DNA of 64,000 nucleotides from Agrobacterium leguminum (GTDB lineage: Bacteria > Pseudomonadota > Alphaproteobacteria > Rhizobiales > Rhizobiaceae), in the NCBI RefSeq assembly GCF_015704895.1, contig NZ_JADQWB010000020.1:1-64000 (forward strand), given 5' to 3'. Both the position numbers and the translations under genes were made by a program. The notes below the pieces were generated by a model. The model searched no databases. It saw only the letters and a program-made list of their open reading frames with translations, and had not been told where the DNA came from. This document shows positions 45,347 through 54,511 of the stretch, one piece after another; position 1 is the stretch's first letter, and every line of letters starts with the position of its first letter.

Positions 45347-46126
45347 ATGTCCGATACGCATGGAAAATTCATCTGGGTCGAGCTGATGACGCCCGACATG
45401 GAAGCGGCAGCCCGCTTTTATGGTCATGTCGTCGGCTGGCAGACCAAGGATTTCGGCTCGCCGGAAATGCCCTATCTGGTGCTGGAGGCCGATGGCAAGG
45501 GCATGGGCGGCGTCATGGAGCTGACCGACGAGCACAAGGGCCAGGGCATTCCCCCGAACTGGACCGCCTATGTCGATGTCGACGACGTGGACGCCACGGC
45601 GAAACAATTCGCCGAAAAGGGCGGCGCGATCAGACGTCCGCCGCAGGACATTCCCGAAATCGGCCGCTTCGCCGTGGTCGCCGATCCCTTCGGTGCGGTG
45701 CTCTGCATCATGACGCCGCTGCCGATGGAAACCGGCGGCTTCCCCGAGGATATGCAGGAAAAGCAGGGCCATGTCGGCTGGCATGAACTCTTCACCGATA
45801 ATGTCGATGAGGCCATGGCCTTTTACGGCGATGTGTTCGGCTGGACCAAGGACCATGATTTCGACATGGGCGACATGGGCCCGTACCGCATCTTCGCCTA
45901 CAGGGGCAAGGCCGTCGGCGGCATGATGAAACGCATGCCGCAGGTCCCCGTCTGTCACTGGGGGTATTACTTCAATGTGGACGGTATCGATGACGCCATC
46001 ACCCGCGTCAGCACCGGCGGCGGCAAGGTCGTCAACGGTCCGATGGAGGTTCCCGGCGAAAGCTGGATCGTCAATTGCGTCGATCCGCAGGGCGCTTATT
46101 TCTCGCTGGTTTCGCAGAGGAAATAG
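45347..46126 (+). CDS. VOC (glyoxalase/bleomycin resistance) superfamily protein, two domains
   Basis: 259 residues with two tandem VOC folds: the first starts KFIWVELMTPDMEAAARFYGHVVGW, the second GWHELFTDNVDEAMAFYGDVFGW. VOC proteins bind metal and small electrophiles (glyoxalase I, dioxygenases, antibiotic-binding). The metal ligands are only partly evident, so activity is uncertain. GGAG precedes the ATG, and it is about 100 bases after DUF1579. Third gene of the MarR-linked set; a terminator lies immediately downstream. Confidence 0.86.
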   Translation: MSDTHGKFIWVELMTPDMEAAARFYGHVVGWQTKDFGSPEMPYLVLEADGKGMGGVMELTDEHKGQGIPPNWTAYVDVDDVDATAKQFAEKGGAIRRPPQDIPEIGRFAVVADPFGAVLCIMTPLPMETGGFPEDMQEKQGHVGWHELFTDNVDEAMAFYGDVFGWTKDHDFDMGDMGPYRIFAYRGKAVGGMMKRMPQVPVCHWGYYFNVDGIDDAITRVSTGGGKVVNGPMEVPGESWIVNCVDPQGAYFSLVSQRK

Positions 46127-46140
46127 CCCTGTTTTCTAAC

Positions 46141-46168
46141 AATCTGCCGGGGCTTGCTCCGGCAGATT
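46141..46168. terminator. stem-loop between the VOC and LysR genes
   Basis: AATCTGCCGG (46141-46150) pairs with CCGGCAGATT (46159-46168), a perfect 10-bp stem. It overlaps the LysR stop codon. Convergent genes share it, but the T-runs are weak. Confidence 0.65.
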
Positions 46169-47063
46169 ACCGCTCTCTCGACAGGCGGACGTGATCGATG
46201 AAGGCGCGCAGCTTCGGCGCAAGATTGCGGCGGCTGGGGTAATAGAGATAAAATCCCGCAAAGCTCGGGGAGTGGTCTTCCAGCATGGAAACGAGCTGCC
46301 CGCTTTCCAGATGGGGGCGGAATGTCTCTTCCATACCGAATGTGATGCCCGCACCGGCGCAGGCCAGCTTGATCATCAACTGCATGTCGTTGGTGGTGAA
46401 GGCCGGCTCCACCGCCACCGCGAATTCGCGGCCGTTTTCCGCAAATTCCCACCTGTATGGCGCAACACCCGGACGGGGTCGCCAGCCGATACACCTGTGC
46501 CCTATCAATTCGCGGGGCTGCGCCGGCAGGCCGAAGCGGTCCCGATAGTGCGGCGAGCAGACGGCGAGCTGCCGCTGCGGAGCGGAAACCGGAACCGCAA
46601 TCATGTCCTGCGCGATCAGTTCGCCAAGACGCACGCCGGCATCGTAGTGCTCGGCGACGATATCGAATTCCTCGTCCGTCACGACGATATCGAGCTGCAC
46701 TTCGGGATGTATTTCCGCAAAACGCGCAAGCAATGGCCCGGATAAAAAACGCTCGGCTATCGAGGAAACCGCAAGCCGCAACTGCCCGCGCACGGCGTCG
46801 CTCAGGGACGACGCGGCATTGGCAGCCTCGACGAGATTGCCGATGGATGGCGACACATCCGCATAAAGCTGCTGTCCCGCTTCCGTCAGGCTGACGCTGC
46901 GCGTCGTGCGTTGCACCAGCGCTATTCCCATCGTTTCTTCAAGCTTGCGGATGGTCTGGCTGACGGCGGAGCGGGTTACGCCGAGCCTGTCCGCAACGGC
47001 CCGGAAGTTGCGCTCTTCGGCAACCATGCAGAATGTCGAAAGCGCGTTGAGATCGATGTTCAT
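46167..47063 (-). CDS. LysR-family transcriptional regulator
   Basis: 298-residue LTTR with a helix-turn-helix at NFRAVADRLGVTRSAVSQTIRKLE (about 20-44) and a substrate-binding C-terminal domain. It is divergent from an SDR oxidoreductase and an Atu4866-domain gene, which it probably controls. The effector is unknown. The intergenic region holds a near-palindromic LTTR-like site. Confidence 0.9.
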   Translation of the reverse strand: MNIDLNALSTFCMVAEERNFRAVADRLGVTRSAVSQTIRKLEETMGIALVQRTTRSVSLTEAGQQLYADVSPSIGNLVEAANAASSLSDAVRGQLRLAVSSIAERFLSGPLLARFAEIHPEVQLDIVVTDEEFDIVAEHYDAGVRLGELIAQDMIAVPVSAPQRQLAVCSPHYRDRFGLPAQPRELIGHRCIGWRPRPGVAPYRWEFAENGREFAVAVEPAFTTNDMQLMIKLACAGAGITFGMEETFRPHLESGQLVSMLEDHSPSFAGFYLYYPSRRNLAPKLRAFIDHVRLSRER

Positions 47064-47064
47064 T

Positions 47065-47080
47065 GGTTAGAAATTCTACC
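47065..47080. promoter_or_regulatory. near-palindrome in the lysR-SDR intergenic region
   Basis: GGTTAGAAATTCTACC is an inverted repeat with one mismatched pair, immediately upstream of the LysR start. It may be the autoregulatory LTTR binding site. Confidence 0.5.
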
Positions 47081-47184
47081 CATTGAGGTTATGATTGAGG
47101 CGGTTATCACGACAATGCCCAAGCTTTATCTTCTCCGCAATGGCCGCTTCCAGAAAAGCCGGCCGTAACACCAAGGAGAAAGCC

Positions 47185-47907
47185 ATGACATTGAACAAAG
47201 TCGTTCTCATCACAGGTGCATCGAGTGGGATCGGTGAGGGTATCGCAAGGGAACTGGCCGCCGCCGGGGCGAAGCTGGTGTTGGGTGCACGCCGTATGGA
47301 CCGCTTGCAGGCGCTTGCCGAAGAATTGCGCGGGAAGGGCGCCGAGGTCGTCATCCAGCCGCTGAACGTGACGGACAGACAGAGCGTCGAGGCCTTTGCG
47401 GAGGCGGGGCGCAAGGCGTTCGGGCAGGTCGACGTCATCGTCAACAATGCCGGCATCATGCCGCTGTCGCTGATGTCGTCCCTGAAGGTCGACGAATGGG
47501 ACCGCATGATCGACGTCAACATCAAGGGCGTGCTTTATGGCGTCGCCGCCGTTCTGCCCGAGATGACCGCCCGCGCTTCCGGCCACATCATCAACATCGC
47601 CTCCATCGGTGCGCTCGCCGTTTCGCCCACGGCTGCCGTTTATTGCGCGACGAAATTTGCGGTGCGGGCGATTTCGGACGGGCTGCGGCAGGAAAACCGC
47701 GACCTGCGGGTCACCTGCATTCACCCCGGCGTGGTGGAAAGCGAACTTGCCCACACCATCACCGATCCCGCCGCTGCGGAATTGATGCAGACCTATCGGG
47801 CCATCGCCCTGAAGCCCGAAGCCATCGGCCGCGCGGTGCGTTACGCCATCGAGCAGCCCGACGATGTGGACGTCAATGAGATCGTCGTCCGTCCGACCGC
47901 CGCCTGA
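47185..47907 (+). CDS. short-chain dehydrogenase/reductase
   Basis: 240-residue classical SDR. The NADP-binding TGASSGIGEG is near residues 11-20, NNAGIM follows, and the catalytic Ser-Tyr-Lys appears as S-(x12)-YCATK. The substrate is unknown. AAGGAG lies 6 bases before the ATG at 47185. Its stop is 12 bases from the next gene's start, so the pair is co-transcribed under the divergent LysR protein. Confidence 0.9.
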   Translation: MTLNKVVLITGASSGIGEGIARELAAAGAKLVLGARRMDRLQALAEELRGKGAEVVIQPLNVTDRQSVEAFAEAGRKAFGQVDVIVNNAGIMPLSLMSSLKVDEWDRMIDVNIKGVLYGVAAVLPEMTARASGHIINIASIGALAVSPTAAVYCATKFAVRAISDGLRQENRDLRVTCIHPGVVESELAHTITDPAAAELMQTYRAIALKPEAIGRAVRYAIEQPDDVDVNEIVVRPTAA

Positions 47908-47919
47908 GGAGGATTGGCA

Positions 47920-48270
47920 ATGAACATTGTTTCGACATCCGTTGCGCTTCTGCTCGCAACGGCTTCCGCCGATACGGGTTCTCGCAAAGCGAGCAACGCC
48001 ATGGACGTGAATATGACCGAAACGGCTCAAACCCGGGACCACCCCTATATCGGCATGTGGGTCACCGGCGATGGCCACATTCGTCAGGAGCTTCTGCCCA
48101 ATGGCCGGTATGACGAGGCGCGGGGCAACCGCAAAAGCGCCTATCGGGGGCGCTATGAGGTGAAGGGAAACCATATCGACTATTGGGACGATACCGGCTT
48201 CACCGCCGACGGCGAATTCGTCGACGATGTGCTTTATCACGGCGGCATGATCTTCTATCGCCAGAAGTAA
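47920..48270 (+). CDS. Atu4866-domain protein
   Basis: 116-residue protein. The C-terminal 80 residues (HPYIGMWVTGDGHIRQELLPNGRYDEARGN and onward, in part) match the Atu4866 family, a small beta-barrel first described from Agrobacterium with no known function. Residues 1-20 form a weak signal-like segment. AGGAGGATTGGCA precedes the ATG at 47920. Linked to an SDR, it may bind a ligand or product of that enzyme; this is inference only. Confidence 0.82.
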   Translation: MNIVSTSVALLLATASADTGSRKASNAMDVNMTETAQTRDHPYIGMWVTGDGHIRQELLPNGRYDEARGNRKSAYRGRYEVKGNHIDYWDDTGFTADGEFVDDVLYHGGMIFYRQK

Positions 48271-48286
48271 CGTCCCGCCAATCAAG

Positions 48287-48316
48287 CGCCGCCCGCCCCA
48301 TCGAGAGCGGGCGGCG
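48287..48316. terminator. terminator between Atu4866-domain and HerA-like genes
   Basis: CGCCGCCCGC (48287-48296) pairs with GCGGGCGGCG (48307-48316), a perfect 10-bp stem with a loop of 10. TATCTGTTTT follows on the plus strand. It serves the convergent genes. Confidence 0.8.
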
Positions 48317-48324
48317 TATCTGTT

Positions 48325-49896
48325 TTATCGCTTCAAACTACCCAGGATCCCGCGCACGATGGCGCGGCCGACCGAAGTGGCAACCGAGCGGGCAGCGCTT
48401 TTCATTGCCGCCTCGATCACCGTTTCGCGCTGGTATCCGGTCTTGCGTGCGCCGCCATTGCGCGAGCCGGTGGAGGCCGGTGCGGGTTCTTCATCGCCGA
48501 AGCCGGGCAGGCGCCAGCGGCCGGAAGCACTCTCGGACTGGCTGGCGGCGTTTTCTTCTTCCGCACGTCTGGCGGCTTCTGCATCGGCAGCCTTCTGGGC
48601 GCGGGCGGCGAGGATTTCGAAGGCCGATTCCCGGTCGATATCCTTGTCATATTGCCCGGCGACGGGGCTCACATCGATCAGGGACTTGCGTTCCGCATCG
48701 GTCAGCGGCCCGACACGGCCCGATGGCGGGCGTACCAGCGTGCGCTCGACGATAGAGGGAGCGCCCTTGTCGTGCAGGGTGGAAATCAGCGCCTCACCGG
48801 TGCCGAGCGTGGTGATGGTGTCGGCGGTGTTGAAGGCCGGGTTCTGGCGGAAAGTGTCGGCCGCGGTGCGCACCGCCTTCTGCTCGCGCGGCGTATAGGC
48901 GCGAAGCGCGTGCTGCACGCGGTTGCCGAGCTGGGCGAGAACGGTTTCCGGCACGTCGAGCGGGTTCTGCGTCACGAAATAGACGCCCACGCCCTTGGAG
49001 CGGATGAGCCGCACAACCTGTTCCACGCGTTCCACCAGCACCCGCGGCGCGTCGTTGAAGAGCAGATGCGCCTCGTCGAAGAAGAACACCAGACGCGGTT
49101 TTTCCGGGTCGCCCACTTCCGGCAGCTCTTCGAACAGTTCCGAAAGCATCCAGAGCAGGAAGGTGGCGTAAAGGCGCGGGTTCATCATCAGACGGTCGGC
49201 GGCGAGAACCGAAATCGTGCCCACCCCATCCGTGCCCACACGCATGATGTCGGCGATTTTCAGCGCCGGTTCGCCGAAGAAATTCGCCGCACCCTGCTGT
49301 TCCAGAACCAGCAGCCCGCGCTGCAACGAACCGACCGAGGCCTTGGAAATCAGGCCGAACTGGTTGGAAAGCTCGGTCGCATTTTCACCCATATAGTTCA
49401 GGAGCGATTGCAGGTCCTTGAGATCGAGCAGCGGCAGCCCGCCCTGATCGGCGATCTTGAAGGCGATGTTGAGCACGCCTTCCTGCGCTTCCGAGGCATC
49501 CATCAGCCGGGCAAGCAGCAGCGGCCCCATCTCGGCGATGGTGGCGCGGACGCGATGGCCTTTTTCACCGTAGAGATCCCAGAAGATCACCGGCGATTTG
49601 CCATAGGCAAAATCGGTGAAGCCGATCTGTTCGGCGCGTTTCTGCACCCAGTCCTTGGCTTCGCCCTGCGCGGCGATGCCGGAAAGGTCGCCCTTGATAT
49701 CGGCGCAGAAAACCGGCACGCCGGCCTTGGAAAAACCTTCGGCCAGCACCTGCAACGTCACGGTCTTGCCCGTTCCCGTCGCGCCGGTGATGAGGCCGTG
49801 GCGGTTGCCGAATTTCAGTTCCAGATATTCGCCCTTGTTCAGGCTGTCGTCCGGATTGCGGCTGGTCCCGATATAGAGCTGTCCGTCCTGCAACAT
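48325..49896 (-). CDS. HerA/YjgR-like ATPase (DUF853)
   Basis: 523-residue P-loop ATPase of the HerA/FtsK superfamily. Walker A is GATGTGKT (38-45) and Walker B is [16 protein letters not shown] and the [24 protein letters not shown] block mark the DUF853/YjgR subgroup. The C-terminal 100 residues are low-complexity, Ala/Glu-rich with charged stretches. HerA proper works with NurA nuclease in DNA end resection; no nurA-like gene is adjacent and this subgroup's role is unknown. Confidence 0.88.
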   Translation of the reverse strand: MLQDGQLYIGTSRNPDDSLNKGEYLELKFGNRHGLITGATGTGKTVTLQVLAEGFSKAGVPVFCADIKGDLSGIAAQGEAKDWVQKRAEQIGFTDFAYGKSPVIFWDLYGEKGHRVRATIAEMGPLLLARLMDASEAQEGVLNIAFKIADQGGLPLLDLKDLQSLLNYMGENATELSNQFGLISKASVGSLQRGLLVLEQQGAANFFGEPALKIADIMRVGTDGVGTISVLAADRLMMNPRLYATFLLWMLSELFEELPEVGDPEKPRLVFFFDEAHLLFNDAPRVLVERVEQVVRLIRSKGVGVYFVTQNPLDVPETVLAQLGNRVQHALRAYTPREQKAVRTAADTFRQNPAFNTADTITTLGTGEALISTLHDKGAPSIVERTLVRPPSGRVGPLTDAERKSLIDVSPVAGQYDKDIDRESAFEILAARAQKAADAEAARRAEEENAASQSESASGRWRLPGFGDEEPAPASTGSRNGGARKTGYQRETVIEAAMKSAARSVATSVGRAIVRGILGSLKR

Positions 49897-50210
49897 CGAC
49901 CATTTTCTCCTGCGGCTGGTGCATGACCCTTAAAATCGCGGTGGATTTTGCAAAAGTCATGTCCGAATTTAAAGCGTCACTACCATGTTGTGGCCACTTC
50001 TGACGATAGCGGCCTTTTCATAGTTTGGTTGTGATGATCTTATAAGGACAGTTTCAAGGCGCAACAACTGCTTGATGGCGATGAAGAAAAACCGCTTGAT
50101 GAAAGTTGCCGCACCTGACCCTGGCCGCTTGAATGCGGCATGATATTGTTTTACGTTGACGTTAACGTCAGTTATTCGATGTTGGCGTCGTTTTTCAACA
50201 GGAGGCAAGA
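49897..50210. other. intergenic stretch with a palindrome near its right end
   Basis: I see no gene in these 314 bases. The only structure I can support is the 14-bp palindrome at 50157-50170, described separately. Confidence 0.5.
50157..50170. promoter_or_regulatory. perfect 14-bp palindrome upstream of the Gly-rich protein gene
   Basis: TGACGTTAACGTCA is fully self-complementary and sits 41 bases before the start codon. Similar TTGACGTTAACG-type dyads bind MerR-family or related regulators in alphaproteobacteria; the ligand here is unknown. Confidence 0.6.
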
Positions 50211-50603
50211 ATGAACGAAGTCGTGAGCCAGATCGCCGAGAAGGCGGGAATCAGCCCCGAACTGGCCGAAAAGGCCATTGGCATGATTCTCGGTTTTCTT
50301 CAGCGTGAGGCGGAAGACGGCCCGATCGCCCGCATGATCGAAGCCATTCCCGGCGCCAGCGAACTGGTGGCGCAGTATAATGGCGAAGGTGCCGGCGGCG
50401 GCGGTCTGCTCGGCGGCCTGATGAGCGCGATCGGCGGCGGCGGCATCATGGGGCTGGGCCAGCAGCTGATGAGCCAGGGCCTCGGCATGAGCGAGATTTC
50501 CACGCTCGCCAAGGAAACCATCTCCGTTGCCCGCCAGCATGCGGGCGATGAGGTTGTCGATCAGGTGATCGCCTCGGTTCCGGGCCTCAGCCAGTTCGCC
50601 TGA
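50211..50603 (+). CDS. small Gly-rich protein, possibly DUF2780/DUF2267-like
   Basis: 130-residue protein. Helical N- and C-terminal parts (EKAGISPELAEKAIGMILGFLQ; VARQHAGDEVVDQVIASVPG) flank a glycine-rich centre (about 62-85). The pattern resembles DUF2780/DUF2267-type proteins, but I cannot place it firmly. GGAGG precedes the ATG. Its upstream palindrome suggests specific regulation. It is cytosolic by appearance and convergent with the HxlR gene. Confidence 0.75.
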   Translation: MNEVVSQIAEKAGISPELAEKAIGMILGFLQREAEDGPIARMIEAIPGASELVAQYNGEGAGGGGLLGGLMSAIGGGGIMGLGQQLMSQGLGMSEISTLAKETISVARQHAGDEVVDQVIASVPGLSQFA

Positions 50604-50610
50604 GGCGAAA

Positions 50611-51042
50611 CTACTCCATAGCGGGGCGCGGCGGCTGTTCATTGAACAGGCGCCGCGCCTCTTCTATTTCGGCATGGTGCGTTTCCGCCCATATCCACAC
50701 GCCGCAAAAGGCGCTGCCCAGCGTGCGGCCGAGGTTCGTCAGGCCGTAATCCACATGCGGCGGGATGACGGGATGCACGGTGCGGCGCACCAGCCCGTCG
50801 CTTTCCATCTGCCGCAGCGTTTTCGTCAGCATCTTCTGGCTGATATTGCCGACCAGCCTGCCGATCTGCGTGAAGCGCAGCGTGCCATGCTCTTCCAGCA
50901 CTTCCAGAATGAGCATCGTCCATTTGTCGGCCACCTTGGCAATGATGTCCTGAACCAGCGCCTCTATTGCCGGATCGGTATCCGTGGGCGGCGGAACCTT
51001 GCGCCGGCTTTCGATGGCCGGGTCGGCGGCGTGCCGTTTCAT
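50611..51042 (-). CDS. HxlR-family regulator
   Basis: 143-residue winged-helix protein. ADKWTMLILEVLEEHGTLRFTQIGRLVGNISQKMLTKTLRQME (in part) is the HxlR signature, and VHPVIPPHVDYGLTNLG is the wing. It is divergent from an SDR gene 103 bases away that it likely represses. The intergenic region has ACTCTCC near 51049 and GGAGAGT near 51095, an outer pair that may form part of an operator. Confidence 0.9.
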   Translation of the reverse strand: MKRHAADPAIESRRKVPPPTDTDPAIEALVQDIIAKVADKWTMLILEVLEEHGTLRFTQIGRLVGNISQKMLTKTLRQMESDGLVRRTVHPVIPPHVDYGLTNLGRTLGSAFCGVWIWAETHHAEIEEARRLFNEQPPRPAME

Positions 51043-51145
51043 CTTACACTCTCCTTTGGGTAAGTATAAATCTTTTGGGTGCCTACTTTCGATTGGAGAG
51101 TATCATAGCTAACTTCCTTTCAGCCAACAAGCAAAGGATGTTCCA

Positions 51146-51904
51146 ATGAAAATCGCTGATAACACCATTCTCATCACCGGCGGCGGTTCCGGCATCGGCC
51201 GGGCGCTGGCGGAAGCGTTTCACAAGGCCGGCAACCGGGTCATCATTTCCGGCCGCCGCAAGGCCGTGCTCGATGAGGTGACGGCCGCCAATCCCGGCAT
51301 GGCCTCGATGGTGATGGACGCGACGGACGCCGCAGGCATTCGCGCGTTTGCCGAAGCTCTGGTGAAGGCCCATCCGACCCTCAACGCCGTCATCAACAAT
51401 GCCGGCATCATGCGGCCGGAAGACATCGCCGCAGCACCGGATTATCTCGACACGGCGGAAGAAACCATCGCCACCAATCTTCTCGCACCCATTCGCCTGA
51501 CGGCGGCGCTTTTGCCGCATTTCCTCAAGCAACCTGCGGCCACGGTTCTGACGGTCTCTTCCGGCCTCGCCTTCGTGCCCATGGTGCTGACCCCCACCTA
51601 CAGCGCCACCAAATCGGCCATCCATGCCTATTCGGTCGCGCTGCGCGAGCAGCTGAAGGAAACGCCGGTGGAGGTCATCGAAATCGTGCCGCCCTATGTG
51701 CAGACGACGTTGATGGGCGAGGGGCAGGCGAGCGACGAAAGGGCCATGCCGCTCGACGTCTTCATTTCCGAGGTGATGGATATTCTTGAAAATCGCCCGG
51801 ACGAGAAGGAAGTGGTGGTGGAACGCTGCAAGCCGCTGCGTTTCGCCGCGCAGAACGGCAATTTCGATCAGGTCTTCGCCATGATCAACCATATGCATCC
51901 GTAA
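51146..51904 (+). CDS. short-chain dehydrogenase/reductase (DltE-like)
   Basis: 252-residue SDR with TGGGSGIGRALA (11-22), NNAGIMRPED, and SSGLAFVP with the catalytic Tyr-Lys in YSATKSA. SDRs of this DltE-like type often sit beside HxlR regulators and are induced by electrophiles such as quinones; that function is inference here. The ATG at 51146 follows AAAGGATG. Confidence 0.88.
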   Translation: MKIADNTILITGGGSGIGRALAEAFHKAGNRVIISGRRKAVLDEVTAANPGMASMVMDATDAAGIRAFAEALVKAHPTLNAVINNAGIMRPEDIAAAPDYLDTAEETIATNLLAPIRLTAALLPHFLKQPAATVLTVSSGLAFVPMVLTPTYSATKSAIHAYSVALREQLKETPVEVIEIVPPYVQTTLMGEGQASDERAMPLDVFISEVMDILENRPDEKEVVVERCKPLRFAAQNGNFDQVFAMINHMHP

Positions 51905-51974
51905 ACGGCCGCATCTGTCGCGACTGGGCATCCTGTGATAGCGTCGCGCTCTTATCTGCGGAGCGCGCGCTTTC

Positions 51975-52781
51975 ATGGCCCAAGGCCGGTTCCTGATGCC
52001 GAAAACCATTCTGCCCGGCGTCGTCGCCGTGGCGGCGGATAGCGACCGTTCCTTTCCGCGCCACATGCACGATCAGTTCGGCATCGGTCTCATCGAACGC
52101 GGGGCGCAGAAATCGCTCTCCGGTCGCGGCATGGTGGAAGCGGGCGCCGGCCATCTCATCACCGTCAATCCGGGCGAGGTGCATGACGGTATTCCGCTCG
52201 GGGAGGGCGGCCGCGCCTGGCGGATGCTCTATCTCGACATCGATATCGTCCGCGACGCCATTGCCGATATCGGCGAGACGGATCGCGGCGCGTTCGAATT
52301 CGCCTATCCCGTCGATATCAGGCCGCTGGCGAAGCGATTCAACGCTGTCTTTGCAGCCATGACGGCAAGGGAACGGCCGGGCGAAACCCTTCGTGGCGAC
52401 GAGACCCTGCTGACGCTTCTGGCGGGCGCGATGGAGACGGCGGCGAAGCCGGGCGAAATCGCCGCACCCGAGAATATAAGGCGGGCGAAAAGCCGTATCG
52501 ATGACGAGCCCTCCCGGCCGTTCCGCCTTGCCGATCTCGCCGCAGAAGCCGGCATGAGCCAGTTCCGCTTCCTGCGCGCTTTCGCCAGGGCCACCGGGCT
52601 GACGCCGCACAGCTATCTTCTCCAGCGGCGTGTCCATGTGGCACGCCATGCACTGGCCAGAGGCACGCGGCCCGCCGAAGCGGCCTTTGCCGCCGGTTTT
52701 GTCGACCAGAGCCATCTGAACCGGTTCTTCGTGCGGCAATTCGGGGTTACGCCGGCGGTTTACCGGGTGGCGCTTTCGTAG
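51975..52781 (+). CDS. AraC-family regulator with cupin sensor domain
   Basis: 268-residue AraC/XylS-type activator. The N-terminal cupin half includes HDQFGIGLIERGAQ and NPGEVHDGIP. Two helix-turn-helix motifs follow: LADLAAEAGMSQFRFLRAF and AEAAFAAGFVDQSHLNRFF. It is followed, after a repeat element, by a LysE-type exporter in the same direction, a frequent partnership in which the AraC protein controls efflux of its effector. Confidence 0.9.
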   Translation: MAQGRFLMPKTILPGVVAVAADSDRSFPRHMHDQFGIGLIERGAQKSLSGRGMVEAGAGHLITVNPGEVHDGIPLGEGGRAWRMLYLDIDIVRDAIADIGETDRGAFEFAYPVDIRPLAKRFNAVFAAMTARERPGETLRGDETLLTLLAGAMETAAKPGEIAAPENIRRAKSRIDDEPSRPFRLADLAAEAGMSQFRFLRAFARATGLTPHSYLLQRRVHVARHALARGTRPAEAAFAAGFVDQSHLNRFFVRQFGVTPAVYRVALS

Positions 52782-52792
52782 CTGCTTTCTCC

Positions 52793-52917
52793 GCCCTCAT
52801 TCCTGTGCTTGTCACAGGAATCCAGCCAGCCCAAGTCCTTGGGCTGAAAAGAGTCCTCCCGCCGCGCAGACGCGCGTCGACTGGATTCCTGTGACAAGCA
52901 CAGGAATGAGGACGGAG
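52793..52917 (+). repeat. ~120-bp multi-hairpin intergenic repeat
   Basis: The most symmetrical copy. CTCATTCCTGTGCTTGTCAC and its complement GTGACAAGCACAGGAATGAG form the outer stem, with the central CAGCCCAAGTCCTTGGGCTG palindrome and a CGCGCAGACGCGCG hairpin inside. It sits between the AraC and LysE genes. Confidence 0.9.
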
Positions 52918-53047
52918 TGGGCTGGCCGATACTCTGACCCGCCACTTCGGCGCGCCGGCGAGCGTCTGCACTGCAATTTCATCCAAGACACCCACCCCAC
53001 GCACCCTCATGCTCCTGTCCTCCACCCCAAGAGGACACACCCGCACC

Positions 53048-53659
53048 ATGACACCCGAATTCCTCATCACATCCTTCATCGTCGCCGCCTCTCCCGGAAC
53101 CGGCGTGGTCTATACGCTCGCCGCCGGTCTTTCGCAGGGGGCGAGGGCGAGCGTCATCGCGGCCTTCGGCTGCACGCTTGGCATCGTGCCGCATCTGCTC
53201 GCCGCCATCACCGGCCTTGCCGCCATCCTGCACACCAGCGCGCTCGCCTTCGGCATCGTCAAATATCTGGGGGTCGCCTACCTCCTCTACATGGCGTGGA
53301 ACACGCTGCGGGAGGACGGTGGGCTGAAGATCGACGATACGAGGGAGCCCCGCAAGGCCGCCCGCATCATCGGAGAGGCGATCCTCATCAATCTGCTGAA
53401 CCCGAAATTGTCGATCTTCTTTTTCGCCTTCCTGCCGCAGTTCATCGCGCAGGATGAGGCTTTGCCGACATGGCGCATGATCGATCTCGGGCTGATCTTC
53501 ATGGCCATGACGCTTCTGGTATTTGCGCTTTATGGCTGTTTCGCCGCCTCGGTCCGGCGGCAGGTGGTGTCGCGCCCGGCGGTCCTCGCCTGGCTGAGGC
53601 GCAGCTTCGCGGCCGCTTTCGTGGCGCTGGGTGCGAAGCTGGCCCTGACCGAGCGGTGA
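53048..53659 (+). CDS. LysE/RhtB-family exporter
   Basis: 203-residue inner-membrane protein with six predicted helices. ASPGTGVVYTLAAGLSQGARA matches the family's N-terminal motif PGPxxxxxxxxGxxxG, with the second Gly-Pro replaced by Gly-Thr. NLLNPKLSIFFFAFLPQF is the second hallmark. It exports amino acids or related small molecules; the substrate is unknown. The ATG at 53048 lacks a good Shine-Dalgarno, and a start 13 codons earlier is possible. It is linked to the upstream AraC gene. Confidence 0.87.
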   Translation: MTPEFLITSFIVAASPGTGVVYTLAAGLSQGARASVIAAFGCTLGIVPHLLAAITGLAAILHTSALAFGIVKYLGVAYLLYMAWNTLREDGGLKIDDTREPRKAARIIGEAILINLLNPKLSIFFFAFLPQFIAQDEALPTWRMIDLGLIFMAMTLLVFALYGCFAASVRRQVVSRPAVLAWLRRSFAAAFVALGAKLALTER

Positions 53660-53683
53660 GACCAGAGCGGAGGGAAGGCCGCC

Positions 53684-54511
53684 TCAGTCGTCCCAATCCG
53701 GCGCGAGGTGGCCGGGATTGACGATGCGGCCATTCGGCTTTGCAAGCGCGTGGATCGCCCGCATTTCCTCTTCCGTCAGCGCAAAATCGAAAACATCGAA
53801 ATTCTCTTTCAGGCGGCTTTCCGTCGCCGTCTTGGAGAGCGCCACGATATCCGGCTGCTGCACCGCCCAGCGAAGGGTTACCTGCGCGGCGGTCTTGCCG
53901 TGTTTTGCGCCGATATCCTTCAGCACGGGATCGTTCGGCACCTTGCCGTCGGCCATCAGATAATAGGCCGTCACCGACATCCCGTGCTTGCGCGCCGCCG
54001 AAATCACCTTGGTCTGGTCGAGATAGGGGTGATATTCGATCTGGTTGGTGGCAAGCGGCGTGTCGGACAGTTTCACCGCCTCCTCGGTCAGCGCCACATT
54101 GAAGTTGGAAATGCCGATATTGCGCGTCTTGCCGGCCTTGCGCACCGCGTTCAGCGCGCCGATGCGCTCGGCAAGCGGCACATCGCTCTTCGGCCAGTGC
54201 AGCAGCAACAGATCGACATAGTCGGTCTTCAGCTTCGCAAGGCTTTCATCGACGGAAGCGAGAAAATCGTCGTGGCGGAAGCGGTCCACCCAGACCTTGG
54301 TGGTGAGAAATATATCGTGCCGGGAAATGCCCGATTGCGCGATGACCTCGCCGACGGCGCCTTCGTTTTTGTAGATCTGCGCGGTATCGACATGGCGGAA
54401 GCCGAGTTTCAGCGCTTCCGGCAGAATGCGCCTGACATCGTCTTCCGGAATGCGGAAGGTGCCGAAACCGAGGGCGGGAATATTCGCGCCATTCGCGCTG
54501 ACGTCATACAT
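53684..54511 (-). CDS. aldo/keto reductase
   Basis: 275-residue NADPH-dependent aldehyde/ketone reductase of the AKR superfamily. The tetrad Asp-Tyr-Lys-His appears as HVDTAQIYKNE (Asp, Tyr), LTTKVW (Lys) and LLLHWP (His). The NADPH-binding C-terminal blocks are normal. It resembles 2,5-diketo-D-gluconate reductases and methylglyoxal reductases. AGGAG lies 9 bases before the ATG at 54511. It is followed downstream by no gene on this strand for several kb. Confidence 0.9.
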   Translation of the reverse strand: MYDVSANGANIPALGFGTFRIPEDDVRRILPEALKLGFRHVDTAQIYKNEGAVGEVIAQSGISRHDIFLTTKVWVDRFRHDDFLASVDESLAKLKTDYVDLLLLHWPKSDVPLAERIGALNAVRKAGKTRNIGISNFNVALTEEAVKLSDTPLATNQIEYHPYLDQTKVISAARKHGMSVTAYYLMADGKVPNDPVLKDIGAKHGKTAAQVTLRWAVQQPDIVALSKTATESRLKENFDVFDFALTEEEMRAIHALAKPNGRIVNPGHLAPDWDD

